Shown: in pieces, positions 25,733-34,653 of the stretch
Position numbering within the stretch: position 1 is the first letter of the stretch
How the letters are laid out: each line of letters opens with the position of its first letter
Virus record (IMG/VR): IMGVR_UViG_3300027714_000008
Coordinates: 34,739 to 98,738 of that record
Reading direction: 5' to 3' (one strand)
Origin: a virus
DNA: 64,000 nt
Notes under the pieces: generated by a model
The model's input: only the letters and a program-made list of their open reading frames with translations
The model's database searches: none
Told to the model about the DNA's origin: nothing
Translations under genes and position numbers: made by a program

Positions 25733-26183
25733 TATTTAATACTTCCATCACAATCATCATACAATATACATTAACTTCAACGACGTTTTGAGCTTTTCTT
25801 AATTTAGATTTTAAAACTCTATTAGTAGAATTTTTAATAGCGTCTATCTCGAAAGCAGAAATCTTAGCTTCAAATAGTTGTTGAAGGTCTTTTGCTCTTG
25901 CTCTTTCTAATCTTGCTTGTTCTGCTTCAGTGCGTTCAACTAATTTCTTTTCGTTACGTTCGTTAGTGTTGGCAGTGATTGCTTCAAAAGTTATAGCATC
26001 AAGAACTTCTTTAAAGTCTGGATTTTCATTTCCATCAACATCAAATTTATTTACAGTAAGTTGTTGAGTAGTAGAATTTTCATTCTCATCGACAATCGTT
26101 AAAATTGTTGTTATTCTATTTTGATCATAACTTTCCCAAAAGGACTTTTTATCCCAAGTGCGATTATTCATAGTATTCTCCAT
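25713..26183 (-). CDS. Helical protein linked to the fibre genes (156 aa)
   Basis: A 156-aa protein with a beta-rich N-terminal half (RITTILTIVDENENSTTQQL) and a strongly charged helix (AEQARLERARAKDLQQLFEA) likely to form a coiled coil. It follows the Tyr-repeat structural gene and overlaps the first glycosyltransferase gene by 20 bp. Length, charge and position fit a tail fibre assembly chaperone or a small structural partner, but I recognise no family. Confidence 0.65.
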   Translation of the reverse strand: MENTMNNRTWDKKSFWESYDQNRITTILTIVDENENSTTQQLTVNKFDVDGNENPDFKEVLDAITFEAITANTNERNEKKLVERTEAEQARLERARAKDLQQLFEAKISAFEIDAIKNSTNRVLKSKLRKAQNVVEVNVYCMMIVMEVLNNENGTD

Positions 26184-26219
26184 TACTTTTAATTATATAT
26201 ATCAGTTATTATAACACAT

Positions 26220-27425
26220 TTAAGCTTTACGTACATACAAAGTATATGTTTCAATTGTACCAACGCCAGAACCAATAGTTTCGCCTGCATAGTTACCAGT
26301 ATAAGCACCAGTGTAGTTGCCAACGTAGTTACCAGTATAAGCACCAGTGTAGTTGCCAACATAGTTACCAGTATAAGCACCAGTGTAGTTACCAACATAG
26401 TTACCAGTAAACGTTGCCGCACCTAAGAAGTTTGCCACATACTGGAATTGTTGACCACCGCCTTCATAATAAATAACTGTACGCACTCTTTGAAAGTTTG
26501 CACCATTTGGATTTACATAACCTGCTGAGTAAGTACCAGCATAAGTACCAGAATAATCTGCTGAGTAAGTAGCTGAGTAAGTACCAGAATAATCTGCTGA
26601 GTAGGTACCAGCATAAGTCCCAGAATAATCTGCTGAGTAGGTTACATCTGAAGTTGTTTTCTTTGTATCTGTTGCTGTACCTTGTGCTTGCCAAGTTCCA
26701 GTTGCAGATGGTACACCATTAGCAGATGATCTTAATTGATATGCACCAACATTATTTGCCGCCGCCATTGTGTACTTTCGTAACCAAGTACCGAATGTAT
26801 GTTTAATTTCTGCATCGTCCATTTCTTGTAGACCATCGAAGCTTGAATCGTCATTTTTTATCTTGACAGGACGAACTGCTGTAGGAGCCGTCATTGTTTG
26901 ACGTTGCCAAATACTATGTGTGATTGTGCTACCATTTGATGCTTGTGTGTCAGTAAAGACGTCTGCCAAATGTTCGTCGTAATCTGAACCAGGAGTAGAC
27001 GAGGCTAACTTGTAAGTGCCTGGATAATTGCCTGCGAATACCACAGCAGACAAACGAGCTAAAAGCGTATTCATATTTGCATCTGTGAATTCATCTGTTG
27101 CGGTGTTATCATCATCCCACGTTATAGGTCTGTGAAAATCGCCACCATTAGTTGCTACAGAACCAGACTTTTGAAATAGAACTGTATTAGTTGTACCTGT
27201 ACTGATACCAGAACCTGGATGTGTGCCAATTGCTTGGTTGAAGAATGTGTTTGAGTACGTTCCTATATTAGTAGAACTTGAATTAGATGTTGTTAAAGCG
27301 GCTACAGCAGTTTGAGCTTGTGCGGCAAGATGTAATCCAGCTTGATACGAAAGATATGCTTCCTCAGTCGTGGTCATCTCTTTCAAGTTACCATTGGTAT
27401 CACTTAATTTAATTGGGACACTCAT
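26220..27425 (-). CDS. Structural protein with Tyr-Gly/Asn tandem repeats (401 aa)
   Basis: A 401-aa protein. The N-terminal 100 residues look like a T4-type virion adaptor (VPIKLSDTNGNLKEMTTTEE), and the middle contains DEFTDANMNTLLARLSAVVF. Two repeat blocks follow: (S)ADYSGTYAGTYS repeats, and a 12-residue GNYTGAYTGNYV unit in three nearly exact copies (36-bp DNA repeats). I recall similar NYxGNY repeats in marine T4-like virion proteins, but their structure is unknown to me. The last segment (ETYTLYVRKA) is beta-like. Probably a fibre or baseplate appendage. Confidence 0.8.
   Translation of the reverse strand: MSVPIKLSDTNGNLKEMTTTEEAYLSYQAGLHLAAQAQTAVAALTTSNSSSTNIGTYSNTFFNQAIGTHPGSGISTGTTNTVLFQKSGSVATNGGDFHRPITWDDDNTATDEFTDANMNTLLARLSAVVFAGNYPGTYKLASSTPGSDYDEHLADVFTDTQASNGSTITHSIWQRQTMTAPTAVRPVKIKNDDSSFDGLQEMDDAEIKHTFGTWLRKYTMAAANNVGAYQLRSSANGVPSATGTWQAQGTATDTKKTTSDVTYSADYSGTYAGTYSADYSGTYSATYSADYSGTYAGTYSAGYVNPNGANFQRVRTVIYYEGGGQQFQYVANFLGAATFTGNYVGNYTGAYTGNYVGNYTGAYTGNYVGNYTGAYTGNYAGETIGSGVGTIETYTLYVRKA
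26292..26399 (-). repeat. Three 36-bp tandem repeats (GNYTGAYTGNYV unit)
   Basis: Three 36-bp units (26292-26327, 26328-26363, 26364-26399) differ at only a few bases, with a partial fourth copy following. They encode a 12-residue Tyr-rich unit. The near identity at DNA level suggests recent slippage or recombination. Confidence 0.9.
26521..26643 (-). repeat. Imperfect tandem repeats (YSADYSGTYAGT unit)
   Basis: Repeats of about 36 bp encode YSADYSGTYAGT and YSADYSGTYSAT units. They are more diverged than the neighbouring GNY repeats and are probably older. Confidence 0.8.
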
Positions 27426-27435
27426 CTTTTATTCC

Positions 27436-27756
27436 TTATGTGTTCAGTAAAGTACCAGCTGCGTTATACACATTTGGTAATCGTCTATTCAACTCATTAA
27501 CAGAGCTTACCAGCGATGTTTTGTTTGTAGTAGTCAAAGATGCCAATGAAAGAACTCCACCACTATCACCATAAAAATTAGTCCTTAATGATAATACATC
27601 ACTATCAACATCTGAGTGGACTTTATTAACAGCAACAACAAGTGATGTTGCAGAGTCCGTCAAAGATGTAAGATCACCTTGCAATATTCCAAGTTGATTT
27701 GTTTTATCTCTCCAACTAGCAATTGTAGTTGAAAGATCAACGTTGATTAATGACAT
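27436..27756 (-). CDS. Small structural protein (106 aa)
   Basis: A 106-aa protein: NVDLSTTIASWRDKTNQLGI, then LTSLTDSATSLVVAVNKVHS and TTNKTSLVSSVNELNRRLPN, which are fibre-like coil motifs. It ends VYNAAGTLLNT, matching the INVYNAAGNLLN end of the long fibre at 16.4 kb. The shared tail suggests a common attachment or folding tag. It is coupled closely to the 71-aa gene upstream (1-bp gap). Confidence 0.72.
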   Translation of the reverse strand: MSLINVDLSTTIASWRDKTNQLGILQGDLTSLTDSATSLVVAVNKVHSDVDSDVLSLRTNFYGDSGGVLSLASLTTTNKTSLVSSVNELNRRLPNVYNAAGTLLNT

Positions 27757-27757
27757 G

Positions 27758-27973
27758 TCATAACTTCTCTATAATCTGGCTTAACATCATTTTAATATCT
27801 TTTACATCACTTTTAAGCTGGTTAATTTCTTCCCTTTCAGCCGCCTTAGTCTCTCTTTGGTTTACCCTGAGGTTCTTAATGCGATTGATCTCAGTGCTAT
27901 TTATATTAATTATAGCACCTGTATTTTTATCTCTTGCTAATCCGCTATGACCTTCTACCTTCACTAAATCCAT
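27758..27973 (-). CDS. Small coiled-coil protein (71 aa)
   Basis: A 71-aa protein: MDLVKVEGHSGLARDKNTGA with a turn, then a helical C-terminal half (REEINQLKSDVKDIKMMLSQ) with heptad spacing. I recall very similar short proteins in marine T4-like structural operons (MDLVKVEGH... opening). Function unknown; a spacer or assembly factor of the baseplate is likely. Confidence 0.72.
   Translation of the reverse strand: MDLVKVEGHSGLARDKNTGAIININSTEINRIKNLRVNQRETKAAEREEINQLKSDVKDIKMMLSQIIEKL
27898..27905 (-). promoter_or_regulatory. Possible internal late promoter (TATAAATA)
   Basis: An exact TATAAATA lies inside the 71-aa gene, 142 bp before the 106-aa gene. Intragenic, so chance is possible. Confidence 0.4.
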
Positions 27974-29574
27974 TATGTGCCTAATGCAATAGTTCTTAAC
28001 GCTTTAAATCTAGGTACGTCTGTTGACGATGTTGAACGCATTACTATTTTAATTTGGTAAGTAGTAAATGGTGCAAGGTCTCCTTGATATGTTCCACCTA
28101 TGACATATTTATACTCTCTGAATACGTTATAATTTGTATCAATAGGAAGCGTATTATGATTTGAATCAGGTTCTACTTTTGATGCCTCTATCCAAGCAGT
28201 GTCTTCAATGCTTACGTCACCACCAGCATCTAACACTTTATAGAAAAGATCAAAGTCTGTACCCTGAGGTCTATTGACATCAACAAGGACTTTAATACCA
28301 GTTGCAGGTTCAGCTAATAAAACAGGTATTGATATGTGTTTAGCCAAGGTAGATCCAAAGTTTGCAACTGTCTCAGCTACATAGCTTAATGGGACGTTAA
28401 ATCCAGTTGTTGCCGCTGAATCTGGATTATCAATAATGTTGTGGACTGATATAACAGAAGCTCTTTGTAAGTCTACAGAAGGAGCCGCATATGAACTTGT
28501 TGTCACTAACTCCAAATCAATAGTATAAGAAGACCTAGTAAGGGCTGTGTCTCTAACAGCAGTCGCAATAACAGCTGGAGAATTTAAGAACGTATCCATT
28601 TTGTTTGCTGTTGCGTGTTTAGGTAAAGTCCCATAAGCAGTTTCACCACCACCAAAAGATTTAGAAGTTGTTAGACCAGCTACCATGCGATGATTTGTGC
28701 CATTTGGTTGAAGTATTTCAATATTAGGCTTAAAGCTATCTATGATATATTGTTGTGTAGCAAGGATGCTATTACCACCACCGAATATAGCTGAGTCTGC
28801 CGAACTGTCCATTTCAAATTTATAGCCAGTACCATCAATGTGAGTAACAGCTCTTGATCCTAAGATACTTGCACCTAAAACACCATTGATGCTAGTAGCA
28901 GAATCTAACCCACTTGAGTCAGAAGATATATGTACGACGTCATTTACTTGAAAGCCGTGGTTAGGATGTGCAACAGTAACAGTTGCATCACTTGCCGCAA
29001 ATAGAAACGGATTACTTGTTAATGATTTTACAGGTGGCGGAGCCGCATTAAATCTTACTAATGCGTTAGTGCCTGTGAAGTTGGCTCTATATACTTTAAA
29101 AGTTAAATCACGAGTCTGATCCGCTTCAAATACTCTACCATTAGCAGACTTAAAGAATATGCCTGCGTATGGATCTGTTTGAAGTCTTTCTGTTGTTGAA
29201 CCTAGTTTGAAGTCACCTAACTTAGCAGTCCACACTTGATATGCATTACCAAGAGCATTTGATTGTATGCAAATAGCAAAGTCTTTGCCACCTTCAAGGT
29301 ATACTGGTTCTTCAAAAGTGAAAGTTGTTTCTGTAGCCGCTGTAGCAGACACAGTTATGTCACTTGCCGCTTTAAAAGAGACACTGTTTTCGATTATCTT
29401 ACTAGAATCAGGAACACCATTAACAGTAGGTCTTATACTAAGTTGAACAGGATAGTCTGCATCTGCCGCTTTAGTTGCAAAATAGATACCTATTTTAGTT
29501 ATGTATATTCCTGAAACCTGATTGACCCTAAACGTTTGGGCAATCGGTTGGATTAATTCAGAAGTAGATGACAT
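27973..29574 (-). CDS. Baseplate/fibre structural protein (533 aa)
   Basis: A 533-aa protein with SELIQPIAQTFRVNQVSGIY and a jelly-roll-like region (GGKDFAICIQSNALGNAYQV), then TVAHPNHGFQVNDVVHISSD, a motif frequent in marine phage virion proteins. No Cys-rich or catalytic motif. It follows the large DUF4815-like protein and precedes the 71-aa coiled-coil gene. It is presumably part of the baseplate periphery to which fibres bind. Confidence 0.75.
   Translation of the reverse strand: MSSTSELIQPIAQTFRVNQVSGIYITKIGIYFATKAADADYPVQLSIRPTVNGVPDSSKIIENSVSFKAASDITVSATAATETTFTFEEPVYLEGGKDFAICIQSNALGNAYQVWTAKLGDFKLGSTTERLQTDPYAGIFFKSANGRVFEADQTRDLTFKVYRANFTGTNALVRFNAAPPPVKSLTSNPFLFAASDATVTVAHPNHGFQVNDVVHISSDSSGLDSATSINGVLGASILGSRAVTHIDGTGYKFEMDSSADSAIFGGGNSILATQQYIIDSFKPNIEILQPNGTNHRMVAGLTTSKSFGGGETAYGTLPKHATANKMDTFLNSPAVIATAVRDTALTRSSYTIDLELVTTSSYAAPSVDLQRASVISVHNIIDNPDSAATTGFNVPLSYVAETVANFGSTLAKHISIPVLLAEPATGIKVLVDVNRPQGTDFDLFYKVLDAGGDVSIEDTAWIEASKVEPDSNHNTLPIDTNYNVFREYKYVIGGTYQGDLAPFTTYQIKIVMRSTSSTDVPRFKALRTIALGT
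28106..28113 (-). promoter_or_regulatory. Possible internal late promoter (TATAAATA)
   Basis: An exact TATAAATA lies near the 3' end of the 533-aa gene, 133 bp before the 71-aa gene. Intragenic, weaker support. Confidence 0.4.
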
Positions 29575-29616
29575 TTATTAGTCCTTTAAGTGTTTTTACC
29601 ATAATTTTTTAGTTTA

Positions 29617-32600
29617 TTAATCCCACTTGGTGCTGTAATGTGCTGCAGCTTTGACAGCATCATACTTATCTGTACCGCCTATCTCACCATCATCATAACT
29701 GGCCCCATTTCCAGCAAAATCACGATGGTCGTTATCGCCAGAACTAGTGTTGTTGTAACTAGGATCTTGTGTAGTTTGAACTGTTGTTTGAATAGCGTGC
29801 CTTCTAGTGTGTTTAATATCTTCTTGATAATGTTGCATAGTACCAGTTGAAACAAAGTCAGACGATGCGTATGATGTTGCGTTAACTCTATTTAGCTCAC
29901 TAATATCTATAAGCGTAAATTGTCTTGTTCCTGTTAAGAATTTAGTTGCATTCTTATTTGGCACAAAGATAATACCTTCAATTGCACCATTAGCATCTGA
30001 TAATATGGATGCAGTCTTACCGCCTAAAGTAGGTGGGAATTCTGTTTCATTGATGTACTTATCACCAGGATCAAGATAATTAGAATTAGTCGCTTGTGCC
30101 GCAAAGTATTGGAACTTTCCTGAACCTGTTTGAACAAAAGCAGAAATATCAGTTTCGTCATAGAATGGGAAGTAACGAGTATTAGGTCTCAAGCCTTGCG
30201 CTTTAAAGAATATAAATCGTTCTCTTTGGTATTGAATAGATGTTTCATAAAGTATTTCGTCTGCCATTGATGTCACGACTGTTTCACTCTTGACAATTGT
30301 ACTTGTTACAGTAGAAGTCGTTCGACCATTCTTTGAAGTCTTACTTTCAGAGTAACCGGCTTTTAATGAATCTGCTTGTACACCTGACCAGTTAAAGCCC
30401 CAATCATTCCACAAGGAAGTGTTTGCTGGGTCTAGCTTTGTTCCGCCGTCAACAATCTTAGCAGGTAAACGAGAGGTGTCGAACCATGTATCAGTAGATG
30501 GTGACATTTTAATATGCCCAATAGTCACACCTAAGTTAAATGCGTTTACTGATGTTGCACTGGATGCCTGAGTATTTGAAGCATATACAACTTCTTCATA
30601 AAGAGGGTATACTGTATCGCCTATTAAGGACACACGATCAGAAGCATCAGAGTCATAAACAAGTTCAGAACTGTTTGCAACAAATGATGGTCTTAATTCT
30701 CTATTGAATACATCAGTAGATGCACGATAATCTAATGCAGTTCTTAAACTTTGTGAGTGGTCTGTAAAGTTGTCGGCAGTTAGGCCAACTTTTAGACGAT
30801 TAACACCAGCCGAGTCAAGAACTTCTAAAGTAGCAGTTTCTAGCTCAAGCATGTTTAATGTAGTAATTTCTTCAATCTTGTCCATACGTGTTTCAAGATC
30901 AGATATATCTCTCATAGTGTAACGTCTGTTATCAACATACGTCATAGATACATCGCTATCATTCAATGTGTAAGGATTTATAGATAGTCTAGCAAGTTCC
31001 ATTGCATTATCAGGAACGGATGGGTGTATAGGAAATAATGACCTTTCACCAGCAACCGCTTCAAATGTGCCTGCTTTATTCAATACAATTCTGTAACCTT
31101 GACCAAGATAGTAAGCAATGTCTGTAGTAATAAGATCAGTGTTAGCTGGAATTTCTACAGTTACCGCACCAGTTGAAGTAAAGTCAGATGCAGTGTTAGC
31201 ACGTAAAGGTCTAAAGTCTAATACGTCTCTTAAAGAAACAGTCTCACCATTCTTTTGTCTGTATGATGGAATGTCTTCATATTCAACTTGACCAGTGTAA
31301 GAATTTACAGCAAAGAAGTCTCCGCCAGCTCCGTGTGCAAAGTGATCAAAGTTAACATAAACATCACCGCTTGGAGCAGAAAAGCCAGCACGTAATGTTA
31401 GAATGCCTTCCGAATAGAAGTTATCTCTTTGTCCATTGTCAAGTACATAATAGTCTGTAATGACATTACCAGCAGATGTAGCATCTCGTACTTCATTAAT
31501 TCTAAATATGTCACCACGCTCTAGCTGAACTGTGTCGTCACTTTCAGGAGAAATAGTAGCCGTTCTATTTGTTAATGCTTTAGTTTTTACTGTGGCAGCA
31601 CCTTTGTTGACATAGGCTAACAATGAAACAGCAGAAGATTTTTGAAGCGTTCCTAATGTAACACCTGTAGTTCCGTTACCACCAGCAGTCACAGTAATCG
31701 CACTTTCTACACCAGAAGAATCTGTTGATAGTAACCAATTTGTAGAGTTGGCAAAAGTCTCGCCTGTTGCAGACAATGAAAGAGCCAATGTAGCGTTAGC
31801 CGCTGCAGTACCAGTGAAACGTCTTTGTGTCGTCAATGATATGTCAGTTATGGCAGAAGGTCTGATACCTGATAAAGGGAACAATAAGTTATTATTAGAA
31901 GTGTCTTTTATTACAGCAACACTATTTTCAAGAACAAGATCAGCATAGTTAGTAGTGCTAAGACCTATACTTCTAACAGCACTAAACTGTTTAGCCGAAG
32001 CCATTACAACATCAAAGATGTATATTCTATAATACAAACCAAATTTCTCAATAGACCTTATTCTAGCCGTACCAATAGTTGCACCACCATGAGTAACAGC
32101 CGATCTTAAATTGACATTAGCCATAGTTGTAATGTTTGGCAAGCCTAACTTAGTCAAAGATAAAATGTAATTACCATACTCTGAGGCAACAACATCATTG
32201 TTTACTGTAGTAGTTGTTCTTGGCTTGTCAATAGGAATTCGTATTGGGTTATAAGATTCGAACCTTTTACCTTTTACATAAGCAATACCAGCATTGATTG
32301 TTATATCAAGTTTAGTTGCATCAGAATCGTTGGCTTGGGTTTTTATTATGAATGGCTTAACTGTATAGTTACCAGACTCTTCGAATGTCCTTTGAGCCAA
32401 GATGTCGCCTACGACACTCAAGCTCCTATCACCAGCAGACTTAACAGCCGCCATTAATCCATTGACAATATCAAAGGATGGAATGAATGTAGTACCAGCA
32501 GAAACATTAGCTTGTAATGCCAGTGCTAATGTAATCTTATATCTGTCTGCACCAGGAGCAGTCAAGTTTGGTGTGTCTGTTGAATTGTCGTAAAGTGCAG

Positions 32601-33279
32601 TATCATCAGCCGCTTTAACAACTTGTTCTGAAACAGTAAAACCAACTACAGCCGTAGGTGTACTTGAATACTTAGAAATAACAATGCTTTGCGCATTAGA
32701 CTGAACGAAGTGACCGCTTACGAAGAATACTGATTCTTTTACCGAGAGCCTTGTACCACGCCCAACAGCTGGATTTGCAGTAGTATTAGTAGATTGTACT
32801 TGTAAGTTTGTTCCACTGACATCGCCATTGATAACTTCACCTGGTGTTAAACGAACAGGTGTGGTGGTACCAGAAATTGAATTGTTATTTACATACTCAA
32901 CAAAGATTGTTGCAGGGTCACCATCAGCCGCTGCTTTGATTTCAACAATGCGAACTTTAATAGTAGATGTTTGTCCAGTAAAAATTTCACCGATTAAAGC
33001 AGAGAACGTTGTAGGTAAAGCATATGTAGTAGTATCTAGTTTACCAAATTCAAATCTTGTATCTAATTGAATACCACCCGAATGGACAGGCGCACCTTCT
33101 TTAAATACAAAACGAGCATGTTGCTCTGCTTCTCTTTGAATAATCGTTTGAAGTTGGGTTAACTCTCTTGCTTGAAGTGCTGAACCCGAATTAAAAAGTA
33201 TTCTGTGATAATTATCGCTGTCTGCGAAATCATCTCTGTATGTCTGACTAAAGCTGGTGCTTGTAACGTTGCTTACCAT
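29617..33279 (-). CDS. Large baseplate structural protein, DUF4815-like (1220 aa)
   Basis: A 1220-aa protein. Its N-terminal YHRILFNSGSALQARELTQL and QTIIQREAEQHARFVFKEGA are the signature opening of the DUF4815 phage tail family. Long beta-rich middle domains follow, with ISDLETRMDKIEEITTLNML as a helix linking to the C-terminal third. It lies next to gene 8, where T4 has genes 7-10, and may fill the gp7 or gp10 role, but no direct similarity to gp7 is visible. It probably anchors the fibres. Confidence 0.82.
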   Translation of the reverse strand: MVSNVTSTSFSQTYRDDFADSDNYHRILFNSGSALQARELTQLQTIIQREAEQHARFVFKEGAPVHSGGIQLDTRFEFGKLDTTTYALPTTFSALIGEIFTGQTSTIKVRIVEIKAAADGDPATIFVEYVNNNSISGTTTPVRLTPGEVINGDVSGTNLQVQSTNTTANPAVGRGTRLSVKESVFFVSGHFVQSNAQSIVISKYSSTPTAVVGFTVSEQVVKAADDTALYDNSTDTPNLTAPGADRYKITLALALQANVSAGTTFIPSFDIVNGLMAAVKSAGDRSLSVVGDILAQRTFEESGNYTVKPFIIKTQANDSDATKLDITINAGIAYVKGKRFESYNPIRIPIDKPRTTTTVNNDVVASEYGNYILSLTKLGLPNITTMANVNLRSAVTHGGATIGTARIRSIEKFGLYYRIYIFDVVMASAKQFSAVRSIGLSTTNYADLVLENSVAVIKDTSNNNLLFPLSGIRPSAITDISLTTQRRFTGTAAANATLALSLSATGETFANSTNWLLSTDSSGVESAITVTAGGNGTTGVTLGTLQKSSAVSLLAYVNKGAATVKTKALTNRTATISPESDDTVQLERGDIFRINEVRDATSAGNVITDYYVLDNGQRDNFYSEGILTLRAGFSAPSGDVYVNFDHFAHGAGGDFFAVNSYTGQVEYEDIPSYRQKNGETVSLRDVLDFRPLRANTASDFTSTGAVTVEIPANTDLITTDIAYYLGQGYRIVLNKAGTFEAVAGERSLFPIHPSVPDNAMELARLSINPYTLNDSDVSMTYVDNRRYTMRDISDLETRMDKIEEITTLNMLELETATLEVLDSAGVNRLKVGLTADNFTDHSQSLRTALDYRASTDVFNRELRPSFVANSSELVYDSDASDRVSLIGDTVYPLYEEVVYASNTQASSATSVNAFNLGVTIGHIKMSPSTDTWFDTSRLPAKIVDGGTKLDPANTSLWNDWGFNWSGVQADSLKAGYSESKTSKNGRTTSTVTSTIVKSETVVTSMADEILYETSIQYQRERFIFFKAQGLRPNTRYFPFYDETDISAFVQTGSGKFQYFAAQATNSNYLDPGDKYINETEFPPTLGGKTASILSDANGAIEGIIFVPNKNATKFLTGTRQFTLIDISELNRVNATSYASSDFVSTGTMQHYQEDIKHTRRHAIQTTVQTTQDPSYNNTSSGDNDHRDFAGNGASYDDGEIGGTDKYDAVKAAAHYSTKWD

Positions 33280-33291
33280 TATTTTCTCTTC

Positions 33292-34641
33292 TTACAATTG
33301 AATTACGATTTTAATATCTTCGGTTTGGTCTGTGGCTCTAGTAATAGCGGCTCTATTTTCAACATACAACACTTCACCTGAATTTATGTTAATGTTTGGA
33401 GTTGTCCATGTACTTGCACTATCTAGTGTTCCAGCACCATTACCATCTGTCTCAGTCAAGGCTTCGGCAGTTGTAAATGCAGTAAAGCCTGTGTCCTCTG
33501 TCTGATGGTAACGTATTATCTTAGTCGATGTGCTATATGTATCAACGTATGCTTTAGCACCAGAAGACCCACCTAAGATAGTATTATCAGGAGTGAATGC
33601 TGTCGTCTGTGATGCTACTAATAAACTTTTAAGAGCAAATCCAGATGCCGCTGTAAAGTCGGAATCAGTTGTAGGGACTAATGGATTTTTAATTAAAGCT
33701 ACTTGACGGAAATCATTATCAGTTATAAATGTGTTTGTTTCATTGCCAGCTGGTTTTGTATTGAACATAACAGCCTTTGCTCTAAGGTCATTTAAAGCGT
33801 TTGCACCAAAACCCTTATTAGGAGAAAGTACAGCACGTGCCGTAGCAGAACCAGCACCGAATGTTATAGTAGCTTTAGTGAAATCATGTCCGTGTCTAAT
33901 GCCACCAGTACCATTTGAATCTAATAGGATGTCTACGACTGCGCCACCACTTATAATTGCCGTGGCTGTACAACTGTCACCATCACCAACTACTGTGACT
34001 GTAGGAATTGATGAATAACCAGTACCACCAGATACAACACGAATACTACCGATTTGACCTGATATTGCCGCTGTCTGTACGCCCTTTTGTTCTACTAAAG
34101 CCGCCGCTGACGAACTGTCTGTTGTCCCAATCAATTTTACAGGAACAAAGTTTGCAGAAAGAAACTTGTTTGCGTCTGTAGCAGAAAGGGTGTAAAGGAA
34201 TTTCCAAGTGTAACCATCGGCTAATAAGAATGATGATGTTGCAGAGCCAGTTGGTTCTACAGTAGATGCTACAGCCGCACCAGTCGAGTCTTTACCTTGT
34301 TGTAGGCAAATATACACTGCATTATCGTCTGTGATAACAAAGTATGGTGTAGTAGGATGCGAAGCTATGTTATCGTCCCAACCATCATAAAGTGTACCAG
34401 CTGTCCAGTTATTTCTAGGAACAACATAAGAAACGTCTTCACCAGATTTAATTGATTGAAGTTGCAATCTTAAATTACGTTCTTCTCTTAAAGTATTAAC
34501 AGGTGTTGGAGCTGTGTCTGAACTATCCCAATCGATAGAGTTACCTATACCGATATAATAAGATGCTGCTGTTGTTCCAACTTCTGCGATAAGACTATCA
34601 AGAAGTACCCTTTTTAAACTGTCAGTAATAATGCCTGTCAT
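33292..34641 (-). CDS. 8: Baseplate wedge protein gp8
   Basis: A 449-aa protein (T4 gp8 is 334 aa). The match is clear at the C-terminus: HQTEDTGF... then NSGEVLYVENRAAITRATDQ and TEDIKIVIQL, aligning to T4 HSGEMIYMENRPPIIMAMDQ-TEEINILFTF. The N-terminal ASYYIGIGNSIDW, VPRNNWTAGTLYD and GYTWKFLYTLS also correspond. An additional central domain (VTVVGDGDSCTATAIISGG-type beta repeats) explains the greater length. Confidence 0.9.
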   Translation of the reverse strand: MTGIITDSLKRVLLDSLIAEVGTTAASYYIGIGNSIDWDSSDTAPTPVNTLREERNLRLQLQSIKSGEDVSYVVPRNNWTAGTLYDGWDDNIASHPTTPYFVITDDNAVYICLQQGKDSTGAAVASTVEPTGSATSSFLLADGYTWKFLYTLSATDANKFLSANFVPVKLIGTTDSSSAAALVEQKGVQTAAISGQIGSIRVVSGGTGYSSIPTVTVVGDGDSCTATAIISGGAVVDILLDSNGTGGIRHGHDFTKATITFGAGSATARAVLSPNKGFGANALNDLRAKAVMFNTKPAGNETNTFITDNDFRQVALIKNPLVPTTDSDFTAASGFALKSLLVASQTTAFTPDNTILGGSSGAKAYVDTYSTSTKIIRYHQTEDTGFTAFTTAEALTETDGNGAGTLDSASTWTTPNININSGEVLYVENRAAITRATDQTEDIKIVIQL

Positions 34642-34653
34642 TTGTTTTTCCTA

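Noticed and set aside
26292-26399. Possible CRISPR array from regularly spaced repeats
   Set aside because: The 36-bp units are directly adjacent with no spacers and stay in the reading frame of a structural gene.
26189-26422. Reading frame rich in Leu, Val and Thr repeats on the minus strand
   Set aside because: It is an alternative-frame shadow of the 36-bp repeats in the 401-aa structural gene; no ribosome site and no sensible protein.
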